This document shows, piece by piece, positions 1-7,728 of a DNA stretch of 64,000 nucleotides. This DNA comes from Billgrantia antri (GTDB taxonomy: Bacteria; Pseudomonadota; Gammaproteobacteria; Pseudomonadales; Halomonadaceae): NCBI RefSeq assembly GCF_019430905.1, contig NZ_JAHYCA010000003.1, forward strand, positions 496,001-560,000. Direction: 5' to 3'. Position 1 is the first letter of the stretch; each line of letters starts with the position of its first letter. Below the pieces are notes generated by a model that ran no database searches, was not told the origin of the DNA, and saw only the letters and a list, made by a program, of their open reading frames with translations. A program made the position numbers and the translations under genes.

Positions 1-68
1 TCACGATCGGGATCCTCTCCCAGTTCGATGATGATCTGGCGGTAGAAGTTGGCAAGCTCTTCGTTCAT
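1..68 (-). CDS. folE: GTP cyclohydrolase I, N-terminal fragment
   Basis: Only the first 22 codons lie in the window, starting from an ATG at 68 and running off the left edge. The reading MNEELANFYRQII followed by ELGEDPDR resembles the N-terminus of proteobacterial FolE, where a Y-R-x-I-I/L segment and L-G-E-D/N-P-x-R-E-G-L precede the catalytic core. FolE makes 7,8-dihydroneopterin triphosphate from GTP for folate and related pterins. The call rests on a short stretch, but the LitR/PplR-like operator upstream supports it, because folE is one of the light-induced genes in Pseudomonas putida. The Shine-Dalgarno sequence is weak. Confidence 0.62.
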   Translation of the reverse strand, partial: MNEELANFYRQIIIELGEDPDR

Positions 69-138
69 GGTCAGGCCCTGCGAGTCAGAAAACCGTTCGT
101 CTCGTGATGGCCCGGCCATCGTCGATCAATACAATAAC

Positions 139-162
139 AGTACAAATTATACTTTCTGTACA
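139..162 (-). promoter_or_regulatory. LitR/PplR-type operator over the folE promoter
   Basis: Reads AGTACA-N12-TGTACA on the plus strand. The consensus for the cobalamin-dependent MerR-family photoreceptor PplR1 of P. putida, as I recall it, is T(G/A)TACA-N12-TGTA(C/T)A, so 11 of 12 fixed positions match in either orientation. Inside the N12 on the minus strand is a perfect TATAAT (151-146), 78 bases before the folE ATG; no good -35 is visible. A dark-bound repressor here would cover the -10. The surrounding bases are much more AT-rich than the rest of the window. Confidence 0.6.
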
Positions 163-335
163 ATTTTTTCACGCCTCTGGACATTATTCTACCGTAACCG
201 AAGGCACGCCGCAGGCGGTATGCCTGAAAACGACCCCCTGCGACATTCGTGCCGCTGCCTCGCCTTTGCGGCTATGGTAGAGTACTGGCCTTGAATCCTG
301 CCGCTACGCGCAGCCTGGTCCCTCGAGAGCCCGAT

Positions 336-902
336 ATGATCAAGATTCCAGACGCGATACTGTCAGCCAGTGGAGTTGCCCTCCTTTTTCTGCTGCCCCT
401 GGCTGCCTCGGCCAATACCCTTTCCGTACCCGGCGACGCCGTTGTTGCATTCCAGGTCATCGACGATCTCGATCTGGCGGAGGAAGGCGGACGCCGTGAC
501 GATATCCTGCTTCGCCCCGTGAGCGGTCACGAGGGCGCTACTCACGAACTGCCCGATTACTGTGTCGTGGTAGGTGATGCCCGCCAGGACGGCGACCGAC
601 TACGCATTACCGCCAAGGCACTGACCTGTGTCGAGACCGAAGGCGGTGACAGCGACATTTACAATGGCGAAATGTCCGCTGCCGCCTACGAGGCCGACGG
701 CAGCTATGGATTGGCCGTGTGCGAGACTGGCGGCTGTCAGCTACCGAGCGATCGCGTCTTTCATCTCAAGCTGGCCAGTCCTCTCGCGATCGAGGAGCAG
801 GACAACCCCTCCGCTCAGATCAACGAGCAGCGCCGCCAGGCCGATGGCGCGGGCGTTGCCAACCCCATCCCCGCCGAGCGCACCGCGCCCGACAACGACT
901 GA
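336..902 (+). CDS. Unknown exported protein, 188 aa
   Basis: I do not recognise this family. The start chosen is the ATG at 336 because it is followed directly by a clear signal peptide: a short polar start, a hydrophobic core at about residues 12-22, and an A-x-A site with cleavage likely after residue 26. The mature part opens with a beta-like segment (TLSVPGDAVVAFQVIDD). It has four cysteines, in YCVVVG, TCVE and CETGGC contexts, which could form disulfides in the periplasm. It then ends in a polar, low-complexity tail rich in N, Q, A and P. It is divergent from folE and convergent with srkA. A longer in-frame start at 249 lacks the signal-peptide logic. Confidence 0.6.
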   Translation: MIKIPDAILSASGVALLFLLPLAASANTLSVPGDAVVAFQVIDDLDLAEEGGRRDDILLRPVSGHEGATHELPDYCVVVGDARQDGDRLRITAKALTCVETEGGDSDIYNGEMSAAAYEADGSYGLAVCETGGCQLPSDRVFHLKLASPLAIEEQDNPSAQINEQRRQADGAGVANPIPAERTAPDND

Positions 903-910
903 GCCCTTTC

Positions 911-940
911 GCCGTGTGCACCCCGTCGGATGCGCACGGC
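911..940. terminator. Hairpin between convergent genes
   Basis: GCCGTGTGCA and TGCGCACGGC pair over 9 of 10 bases around a 10-base loop. It fills the 39-base gap between the stop codons of the unknown exported gene and srkA. There is no clear U tract on either side, so it may act as a transcript-end structure rather than a classical intrinsic terminator. Confidence 0.45.
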
Positions 941-941
941 G

Positions 942-1928
942 TCAGGCCAGCCAGGGAGATGAACGGGTCAGCGCCACACGCTGCTGCTCCAGCTGCCTGA
1001 TGTGTGCATCCCAATAGGCAGCATCCGCAACCCAGGGGAACGCCTGGGGAAACGCCGGGTCCTCCCAGCGCGCCACCAGCCAGGCGCTGTGACGCATCAG
1101 GCGCAGCGTGCGCAGGGGCTCGATGAGCGCCAGTTCACGGCGATCGAATTCCCGGTGCTGTTCGTATCCCTCCAGCACTTCCGACAGCTGCATGTGCCAC
1201 TCCGCTTCGTGCTCGGCGGTGAGGAACATCCACAAATCCTGCACCGCCGGTGCCATCAAGCAATCGTCGAAATCCACCAGAGCGAAGTTTTCGTCGCGGC
1301 CGAGGAGATTGCCGATGTGGCAGTCGCCCTGTACCCGGATCGTCTGTTCAGGCGCCCAGGCATGCGCCGCCAGCACCTCCTGCAATTCCACTGAGATGCG
1401 CTCGTAGGCCTGACGCTGGCGACGCTCCAGCCAGGGGGCGGTGAGCACACGCCTGCGCGCCTCGTGCACCATGCCATCCAGATCGAGCCTGCCCCGGTGC
1501 TGAAACTCGGCACGCTCACCCACGGCATGCACCGCACCGATCAATTCGCCCAGGGCAAACAGATGGGCGGGATTCTCCAGCTCCGGGGCCTGGCCAGGCA
1601 ACTGGGGAAACAGCGCCAGACGAAAACCCTCCATCTGATGCAGACTGCGCCCCGAATCATCCCGCCAAGGTGCCGCCACGGCCACGCCCTCCGCGACCAG
1701 CTCGTCCAGGAAGTCGTGCTCTTCCTGAATCTGCTCGTCGCTCCAACGCCCCGGGCGATAGAACTTCGCCACCCAGCGCCGCCCCTCGTCGTCGTAGAGC
1801 AGGAACACACGGTTCTCGTAGCTGTTCAGGGCAAACGGTTCGCCCGGCAGCCAGAAGCCTAGCGACTCGATGGCCGCCACGACGCGCGCCGGCGACAGGG
1901 TAGCGAAGGGATGAGGCGTGCTGTGCAT
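942..1928 (-). CDS. srkA: Stress response kinase A (YihE family)
   Basis: A 328-residue Ser/Thr kinase-like protein of the RdoA/SrkA family, cytosolic. In E. coli it damps programmed death after envelope and oxidative stress. Family marks are LNSYENRV (34-41), VAKFYRP (53-59, with the ATP-binding Lys), a catalytic loop GDCHIGN (201-207) and the metal-binding VDFDD (218-222). The ATG at 1928 gives the usual family length; an extension upstream would run through sequence with no family match. It follows comF on the same strand with a 59-base gap. DsbA often follows SrkA in other genomes but is not here. Confidence 0.88.
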   Translation of the reverse strand: MHSTPHPFATLSPARVVAAIESLGFWLPGEPFALNSYENRVFLLYDDEGRRWVAKFYRPGRWSDEQIQEEHDFLDELVAEGVAVAAPWRDDSGRSLHQMEGFRLALFPQLPGQAPELENPAHLFALGELIGAVHAVGERAEFQHRGRLDLDGMVHEARRRVLTAPWLERRQRQAYERISVELQEVLAAHAWAPEQTIRVQGDCHIGNLLGRDENFALVDFDDCLMAPAVQDLWMFLTAEHEAEWHMQLSEVLEGYEQHREFDRRELALIEPLRTLRLMRHSAWLVARWEDPAFPQAFPWVADAAYWDAHIRQLEQQRVALTRSSPWLA

Positions 1929-1987
1929 GTGATTCACCGACAGAATGGTGTTGCCATGGTAACAGCCTAAGCAACGACAGAGGATCA

Positions 1988-2728
1988 CTAACGCCGCAGC
2001 GGGGTGCGGGCCACCGACCATGCCTCCACCTCACGGGCACCGGCAGTCAGACAGGCCTGCGCCAGGGCGTCCAGGGTCGCGCCGGTGGTCATGACGTCAT
2101 CGAGCAGTGCCACGCGCGACGGCAGCGCCCTCTCGACGACGAACCCGCCGCGCAGGTTGCGGTAGCGCTCGGCGCGATCGAGCCCGCGCTGTGAGCGCGT
2201 GGCTTGGCGTCGCTGTGCATGCGCCAGTACCAAGCCATGGCGTGCCGCCAGGCGCCGGGCCAGCCAGTCGGCCTGGTCGAAACCGCGCTCCCGCGCCCGC
2301 CGGGGATGCAGCGGCACCGGAATCAGAGCCTCGGGCCAGGCCAAGGCCGCACGCGGCAGCCCGGCCTCAAGCAGCTCGAGCAGCACGTTGCCGGCACGCG
2401 GTGAGGCGTGAAACTTGAAGCGCTGCATCAACCTGGCCACTTCATCCTCGTAGCGCAGCGGTACGCGTGCCCGCCTGAAAGCGGGCGAACGTGTCAGGCA
2501 CTGGCCGCAGCACCTGCCCGCCAGTGCCCCGGGCGGCTGCGGTTCGGCACAGCTCGGGCAGGCCGGCAGGTTCCACGGCAGCGACTCGAAGCAGGCCTGA
2601 CACCAGGGACGCTCCGGCTCGGCGGTTGCCAGGCAGAAACCACAGCGCCCTGGCAGGGCCCAGCGCAGCGCAGAGTCGACTCCGTACCAGAGCGAGCGAA
2701 GCCAATCGCCTGAGCGTTTCCGCGACAT
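1988..2728 (-). CDS. comF: ComF family phosphoribosyltransferase-like protein
   Basis: 246 residues with the two-part ComF layout. An N-terminal zinc ribbon has cysteine pairs at 29/32, 43/46, 57/60 and 74/77. A phosphoribosyltransferase fold follows, with the PRPP loop LLDDVMTTGATL (208-219) and the conserved RERGFDQA (146-153). ComF is needed for natural transformation and is thought to act on single-stranded DNA uptake through primosomal partners; its catalytic activity is unproven. In many gammaproteobacteria it sits beside the biotin genes, as here, divergent from bioB. The start at 2728 is chosen to match family length. Confidence 0.88.
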   Translation of the reverse strand: MSRKRSGDWLRSLWYGVDSALRWALPGRCGFCLATAEPERPWCQACFESLPWNLPACPSCAEPQPPGALAGRCCGQCLTRSPAFRRARVPLRYEDEVARLMQRFKFHASPRAGNVLLELLEAGLPRAALAWPEALIPVPLHPRRARERGFDQADWLARRLAARHGLVLAHAQRRQATRSQRGLDRAERYRNLRGGFVVERALPSRVALLDDVMTTGATLDALAQACLTAGAREVEAWSVARTPLRR

Positions 2729-2848
2729 CTGGCCGCGCCGCCATGCAGGCTTCCGTTGCGGTTCCACGCAGAGGATCTCCTGATGATTTCGCCATGCCAA
2801 GCAGCTTACCACCCCCGACACCATCTCGTTCGCCGCCTACGTCGCCCA

Positions 2849-2880
2849 TAGTCAACCCCATCAACGCTGCAGGTTGACAG
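2849..2880 (+). promoter_or_regulatory. BirA-like operator 1 with bioB -35 box
   Basis: TAGTCAACC-N14-GGTTGACAG. Each half matches the BirA box (TTGTAAACC ... GGTTTACAA) at 7 of 9 positions, and the GTCAACC/GGTTGAC core is a perfect dyad. The right arm contains TTGACA (2874-2879), a consensus -35, so biotinyl-BirA binding would block RNA polymerase. It lies in the comF-bioB divergent region. Confidence 0.65.
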
Positions 2881-2903
2881 CAAGACAGAATCACGTACGC
2901 TCA

Positions 2904-2935
2904 CAGTCAACCTTACTATCCCAATGAGTTGACCG
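2904..2935 (+). promoter_or_regulatory. BirA-like operator 2 over bioB start region
   Basis: CAGTCAACC-N14-AGTTGACCG, the same dyad core and the same 14-base spacing as operator 1, centred 55 bases downstream. Matches to the BirA halves are 6 of 9 and 5 of 9, so weaker. It spans a TACTAT (2914-2919) that could be a -10 box, and ends just before the bioB ATG. Confidence 0.45.
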
Positions 2936-2949
2936 AGACGAGCCCTTCC

Positions 2950-4056
2950 ATGTCCGACGCCCAGCTTGCCAGTCCGCACGGCCAAACCACTCCCCCCGAG
3001 ACCAGGATTCGTCATGACTGGTCGCTGGCCGAGATAGAGGCGCTCTTTGCATTGCCCTTCAACGACCTGCTGTTCCGCGCCCAGCAAGTGCATCGCGCCC
3101 ACTTCGATGCCAATGCCGTCCAGGTCTCCACCCTGCTGTCGATCAAGACCGGCGCCTGTCCCGAGGACTGCAAGTACTGTCCTCAGTCGGGCCATTACAC
3201 CACCGGACTGGACAAGGAAAAGCTGCTGGAAATCGAGAAGGTGGTAGCTCAGGCCAAGGCCGCCCAGGAGGCCGGCGCCAGCCGCTTCTGCATGGGCGCG
3301 GCATGGCGTAGCCCGCGCGAGAAAGATCTTGGCGTGGTGCTGGAGATGGTCCGCCAGGTCAAGGCACTGGGGCTCGAGACCTGCATGACGCTAGGCATGG
3401 TCGACGTCGACCAGGCCTCCCGCCTGGCCGAGGCCGGCCTCGACTACTACAACCACAATCTCGACACCTCGCCGGAGTACTATGGCGAAATCATCACTAC
3501 TCGCACCTATGCCGATCGTCTGGAAACCCTGGCCAACGTACGCGAGGCGGGGATGAAGGTCTGTGCGGGAGGCATCCTCGGCATGGGGGAAGCGCCGCGC
3601 GACCGCGCCGCCCTGCTGCAGCAGCTGGCCCGGCTCGACCCGCACCCCGAATCCGTGCCGATAAACATGCTCGTCAAGGTGCCCGGCACGCCGCTGGAGG
3701 ATGTGGAAGATCTCGATCCCATCGAGTTCGTGCGCGCTATCGCCGTCGCCCGAATCCTGATGCCGGCAAGCCACGTGCGCCTCTCGGCCGGCCGCGAACA
3801 GATGGACGAGTCGACCCAGGCGCTGGCCTTCCTCGCCGGGGCCAACTCCATCTTCTACGGCGACAAGCTATTGACTACCGGCAACCCTCAGGCCGCTCGC
3901 GACAAGGCCCTGTTCGCCAAGCTCGGCCTGCATCCCGAGCGACGCAGCACCTGTCATGGCGACGATGCACAGCAGGCCGCACTCGAGAGTGCCGTGGCGC
4001 ACCAGTCACAGCAGGCCCGTAGCGCGGCACTGGCCTACGACGCCACCCAGGCCTGA
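2950..4056 (+). CDS. bioB: Biotin synthase
   Basis: 368 residues; a radical-SAM enzyme that inserts sulfur into dethiobiotin, the last step of biotin synthesis. The 4Fe-4S cysteines are C70, C74 and C77 in [22 protein letters not shown] and the VRLSAGRE segment, which holds the conserved Arg ligand of the 2Fe-2S cluster, are present. I chose the ATG at 2950, preceded by GAGACGAG, over an in-frame TTG at 2929 that sits inside the second BirA-like site and has no ribosome-binding site. First gene of bioBFHCD, with bioF only 3 bases after its stop. Confidence 0.97.
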   Translation: MSDAQLASPHGQTTPPETRIRHDWSLAEIEALFALPFNDLLFRAQQVHRAHFDANAVQVSTLLSIKTGACPEDCKYCPQSGHYTTGLDKEKLLEIEKVVAQAKAAQEAGASRFCMGAAWRSPREKDLGVVLEMVRQVKALGLETCMTLGMVDVDQASRLAEAGLDYYNHNLDTSPEYYGEIITTRTYADRLETLANVREAGMKVCAGGILGMGEAPRDRAALLQQLARLDPHPESVPINMLVKVPGTPLEDVEDLDPIEFVRAIAVARILMPASHVRLSAGREQMDESTQALAFLAGANSIFYGDKLLTTGNPQAARDKALFAKLGLHPERRSTCHGDDAQQAALESAVAHQSQQARSAALAYDATQA

Positions 4057-4059
4057 ACG

Positions 4060-5214
4060 ATGTCGCCCTCCGCGTTCGCTTGGTCCGAACGTCTCAGCGA
4101 GGCCGCAGCCTGGCGCCGCGCCCAGGGGCTGTGGCGTGAGCGCCGCACGTTCAAGGCCGACCTGATCGACTTCGCCGGTAACGACTATATCGGCCTGGCC
4201 GGCGACCCGCGTCTGGCCGAAGCTCAGGCGGCAGGCGCCCGGCGCTTCGGCAGCGGTGCTGGTGCGTCGCACCTGGTCAGTGGTCATCTCGAGATTCACG
4301 AAGCGCTCGAGCAGCGCCTGGCCGACCTCGTCGGACGGCCCCGCGCCCTGCTCTTCTCCACCGGCTACATGGCCAATCTCGGCACGCTACAGGCCCTGTG
4401 CGACAGCGACACGCAGGTCTTCCAGGACCGGCTCAACCATGCCTCCCTGCTCGACGGCGCCAAGCTTGCCGGCGCGCGCTCGCGACGTTTTCACCACCGT
4501 GATCTCGACGATCTCGAGCGCCTGCTCGCCCGCGCCCCCTCCGAAACGCCCAGGCTCGTGATCAGCGACGGCGTGTTCAGCATGGATGGCGACGTCGCCA
4601 ATGTCGGCGGCCTGAGGGACATCTGCACCCGATACGGCGCCTGGTTGATGATCGACGATGCCCACGGACTTGGTGTGCTCGGACCCCAGGGAGACGGCTG
4701 CGTCGGTCGGGCTCATGGGGTTGACCAAGTGGCGGTTCTGGTCGGTACGCTGGGCAAGGCACTGGGAACCGGCGGCGCCTTCGTCGCCGGCAGCGAAGCG
4801 CTGATCGACCACTTGATCCAATATGCACGGCCCTACGTCTACACGACCGCACAGCCTCCCGGTGTCGCTGCCGCCACTCTCGCGGCCCTCGACATTCTTG
4901 CCGCCGAGCCCGAACGCCGCGACCGCCTGCGCGACAGCATCCGCTATTTTCGCCACGAGGCGACACTGCTCGGTCTGCCGCTGACCGACTCCTTCACTCC
5001 CATCCAGCCGCTGGTACTGGGGGAGAGCGAAGCGGTGATGCACTGGGCCGCTCGACTGCAGGAGGCAGGCCTGCTGGTCGGCGCCATCCGACCGCCCACG
5101 GTGCCGCAGGGTGAAGCTCGGCTTCGCATCACGCTGAACGCCACTCACACACGGGAAGCCCTGGACCACCTGCTCGAGACTCTGGCCCAGTTGCATGAGG
5201 AGGGCATGCATTGA
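4060..5214 (+). CDS. bioF: 8-amino-7-oxononanoate synthase
   Basis: 384 residues; a PLP enzyme joining pimeloyl-ACP (or pimeloyl-CoA) with L-alanine to give 8-amino-7-oxononanoate. Visible marks are the glycine-rich GSGAGASHLVSG (64-75), the PLP-contacting DDAHG (199-203) and the Schiff-base lysine K233 in GTLGKALGTGG. Normal length for the family. It overlaps bioH by four bases (TTGA). Confidence 0.96.
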   Translation: MSPSAFAWSERLSEAAAWRRAQGLWRERRTFKADLIDFAGNDYIGLAGDPRLAEAQAAGARRFGSGAGASHLVSGHLEIHEALEQRLADLVGRPRALLFSTGYMANLGTLQALCDSDTQVFQDRLNHASLLDGAKLAGARSRRFHHRDLDDLERLLARAPSETPRLVISDGVFSMDGDVANVGGLRDICTRYGAWLMIDDAHGLGVLGPQGDGCVGRAHGVDQVAVLVGTLGKALGTGGAFVAGSEALIDHLIQYARPYVYTTAQPPGVAAATLAALDILAAEPERRDRLRDSIRYFRHEATLLGLPLTDSFTPIQPLVLGESEAVMHWAARLQEAGLLVGAIRPPTVPQGEARLRITLNATHTREALDHLLETLAQLHEEGMH

Positions 5215-5948
5215 CGCGCCTGGTGCTGCTCTCCGGCTGGGGCATCGATGCCCGCATCTGGCAACCGCTTGCGCCCTACTGGCCGGATGGCATCCGAGTT
5301 CATACTCCCGATTGGCCGGGCTACGGTGAACGGATCCACGACCTTCTGCCGAAGACGCTCTCGGGGCTGGCAGACGAGATGCGCAACGACCTGGCCTCGG
5401 ATGCCGTCTGGGTCGGCTGGTCGCTGGGAGGTTTGCTGGCCGGTGCGCTGTTGTCTCATTTGCCCCCTCCCCGCGCCCTGGTGCTGGTGGGAATCGGCGC
5501 CCGCTTCTGCAGCGAGGACGGTGTAAGACCTGCCGAACTGGCTACATTTCGTCGCGCCTTCGATCGCGATCCTCGCGCGACGTGGCAACATTTCCTGCGT
5601 TGGCAGCTGCAGGGGGAAACTGCCCCGGGTATGGCCCACCGACGACTGCTCGACCTTCTTGGGGGCCATCCCGGTGCGTCCAGTCAGACCCTCGCTCTGG
5701 GCCTCGATCAACTGGCCAGCCTCGACCTCGGAGAACGCCTTGCCATGCCCCCGTGCCCGATCTGGCGCCTTGCCGGCGAACGGGACAAGCTGCTGGGCAA
5801 GACAGCGCGGCAGGCGGCCGACCGGATTCTCACCGACTGCGGCCACTGCCCGATGCTGTCTCGCCCGGAGGCCTTGGCGAGCCACTGCGTCGAACTTGCA
5901 CACACCGGTTACGGGCATCGCCCCGCCCAAGACGGGAGCGTTTCATGA
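5211..5948 (+). CDS. bioH: Pimeloyl-ACP methyl ester carboxylesterase
   Basis: 245-residue alpha/beta hydrolase that removes the methyl group from pimeloyl-ACP methyl ester and so ends the BioC-initiated pimelate path. The nucleophile S71 lies in GWSLGG; the acid is likely D192 (GERDKLL) and the base H212 (DCGHCPM). The start is a TTG sharing bases with the bioF TGA (TTGA), which implies coupled translation. The TTG codon leads straight into LVLLSGWG, the usual opening of the family. Confidence 0.92.
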   Translation: MTRLVLLSGWGIDARIWQPLAPYWPDGIRVHTPDWPGYGERIHDLLPKTLSGLADEMRNDLASDAVWVGWSLGGLLAGALLSHLPPPRALVLVGIGARFCSEDGVRPAELATFRRAFDRDPRATWQHFLRWQLQGETAPGMAHRRLLDLLGGHPGASSQTLALGLDQLASLDLGERLAMPPCPIWRLAGERDKLLGKTARQAADRILTDCGHCPMLSRPEALASHCVELAHTGYGHRPAQDGSVS

Positions 5949-6760
5949 CCTCCTCCTCGCTGCATGTCACGGCCTGGCGGCAGCCTGACGCCTCCAGCGC
6001 ATGGCGGCGGCAGGTCGCCAGGGCGTTTTCCCGCGCGTCGGACCGTTACACGCGCCTGGCCCAGGCACAGCAGCGAATGGGTGAAGCGCTGTGGCCCCTT
6101 CTGCCTGCACGCGCAGCACATGTGCTCGACCTGGGCTGCGGCCCGGGCCTCTGGTGTGGGCGCCTGGCCGCACGTTTCGGCAACGAGTGTCGCGTGCTCG
6201 GGCTCGATCTCGCTCCTGGTATGCTGGAAACCGCCCGCCGCGAGACGACCGTTCCTGTCGACTGGCTGTGTGCCGATGCGGCCTCCCTGCCCCTGGCAAG
6301 CGGACAACTGGACGTGGTGTTCTCCAACCTGGCCCTCCAGTGGTGCCCCAACCTCGATGCCGTAATGGCCGAAGTTCACCGGGTGCTGCGCCCCGGCGGA
6401 CGTGCCGTGATCAACTCGCTGGGTCCCGGCACCCTGGGCGAGGTGGCCCACGCCTGGTCATCCCCCGACGCCCTGCTCGACTTCCGCTCGCGGGAGGATC
6501 ATCTGGCCAGTGCGCATCGGGCCGGCTTCGCGCAAGCCTGCTGCACCAACGTTCTCGAGCGCTTCTTCTACCCTGACCTGACGGCAGTGATGGCCTCGAT
6601 CAAGGGCGTCGGCGCCCAGACCCCGCGAGCGTCCGCCCGCCTCACCCGCTCCGACCTGGAGCGTGCCGCACGCCGTTACGACTCGCTGCGCGAGCCGGCC
6701 GGACTGCCGGTCAGCTATCGACGACTGACCCTCGTGCTCGACAAGGAGCCGACAGCATGA
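5945..6760 (+). CDS. bioC: Malonyl-ACP O-methyltransferase
   Basis: 271 residues. Methylates the free carboxyl of malonyl-ACP with SAM, disguising it so that fatty acid synthase can extend it to pimeloyl-ACP methyl ester. SAM motif I is VLDLGCGPG (60-68), with later motifs FSNLALQW and VLRPGG. The ATG overlaps the bioH stop (ATGA). The N-terminal region VARAFSRASDRYTRLAQAQ is typical of BioC. Together with bioH it indicates the E. coli-type pimelate route. Confidence 0.94.
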   Translation: MTSSSLHVTAWRQPDASSAWRRQVARAFSRASDRYTRLAQAQQRMGEALWPLLPARAAHVLDLGCGPGLWCGRLAARFGNECRVLGLDLAPGMLETARRETTVPVDWLCADAASLPLASGQLDVVFSNLALQWCPNLDAVMAEVHRVLRPGGRAVINSLGPGTLGEVAHAWSSPDALLDFRSREDHLASAHRAGFAQACCTNVLERFFYPDLTAVMASIKGVGAQTPRASARLTRSDLERAARRYDSLREPAGLPVSYRRLTLVLDKEPTA

Positions 6761-7458
6761 CCCGTTATTTCGTGACCGGCACCGACACCGATGCCGGCAA
6801 GACCCTGATCAGTGCCGGCCTGCTGGCACTGGCCCGCTCGCGCGGCCTGAGCACCTTGGGGCTCAAGCCCGTTGCCTCGGGCTGCCGCCGCACCGACGCG
6901 GGCCTACGCAACGACGATGCCCTAGCTTTGATGGCACGCAGCGTGCCGGCGCCGGCCTATGCGACCATCAACCCCTTTGCCTTCGAGCCGGCCATCGCCC
7001 CGCACCTGGCCGCCCGCCAGGCAGGAGAGCACATCGGCCTCGCTCGGCTGGGCGAGCATGTCGCGCCGCTGCTCGAGGAGCCGCGTGACCTGATCCTCGT
7101 CGAGGGCGCCGGCGGTTGGCGCGTACCGCTCAATGACAGCGAAGATCTCAGCGCCTTGGCGTTGCACCTCGACCTGCCGGTTATTCTGGTGGTAGGCCTC
7201 AAGCTCGGCTGCCTCAACCACGCGTGCCTCACGGCCGAGGCCATCCGTGCGGACGGAGCCAAGCTGGCCGGCTGGGTCGGCAACCTGCTCGATGCCGACT
7301 TCGCGCGTGACGCCTCGCTCTACGCCGACAACCTGGCCACGCTGCGGCATCGCCTCGGCGCCCCCTGTCTCGGCGTGGTACCGCGCCTGAGCCGAGTGGC
7401 ACCGGCCAGGCGCCCGGAAGCCGCCATTGCCCATCTCGAGCTCCCTCAAGGCGATTGA
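6757..7458 (+). CDS. bioD: Dethiobiotin synthetase
   Basis: 233 residues; ATP-dependent carboxylation and ring closure of 7,8-diaminononanoate to dethiobiotin. The P-loop GTDTDAGKT (8-16), LKPVASGC and EGAGGWRVPL are the family motifs. The ATG overlaps the bioC stop (ATGA). It is the last gene of the bioBFHCD operon. Its TGA lies inside the -35 box of the tRNA-Leu promoter. Confidence 0.96.
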   Translation: MTRYFVTGTDTDAGKTLISAGLLALARSRGLSTLGLKPVASGCRRTDAGLRNDDALALMARSVPAPAYATINPFAFEPAIAPHLAARQAGEHIGLARLGEHVAPLLEEPRDLILVEGAGGWRVPLNDSEDLSALALHLDLPVILVVGLKLGCLNHACLTAEAIRADGAKLAGWVGNLLDADFARDASLYADNLATLRHRLGAPCLGVVPRLSRVAPARRPEAAIAHLELPQGD

Positions 7459-7482
7459 CTTGCAACCGAAGGTCCGTACAAT
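7455..7482 (+). promoter_or_regulatory. tRNA-Leu promoter
   Basis: TTGACT (7455-7460), a 16-base spacer and TACAAT (7477-7482), placing the start of transcription about 14 bases before the tRNA. The -35 box overlaps the last sense codon and stop codon of bioD. Confidence 0.75.
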
Positions 7483-7502
7483 GTGGACGCCTGCCCAGCC
7501 CT

Positions 7503-7587
<85 letters not shown>

Positions 7588-7728
7588 TCATGGCTCGCGC
7601 CCATCGAGCTTTACGGCCCCCTCGCCGACATCACCTTCGCTTAACCTGCTCCGCCAGCCTATTGGCGCCGCGTCGGTGCGTACCTGCCACGCCCCCGACC
7701 ACTCACGCTACGCACCCACGGAGGCAAT

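Noticed and set aside
2929..2949. TTG start for bioB
   Set aside because: No ribosome site and inside a BirA-like operator; the ATG at 2950 has a purine-rich site.
7588..7728. BirA site before bioA
   Set aside because: Only an isolated TTAACC is present, with no partner half at 14-16 bases.
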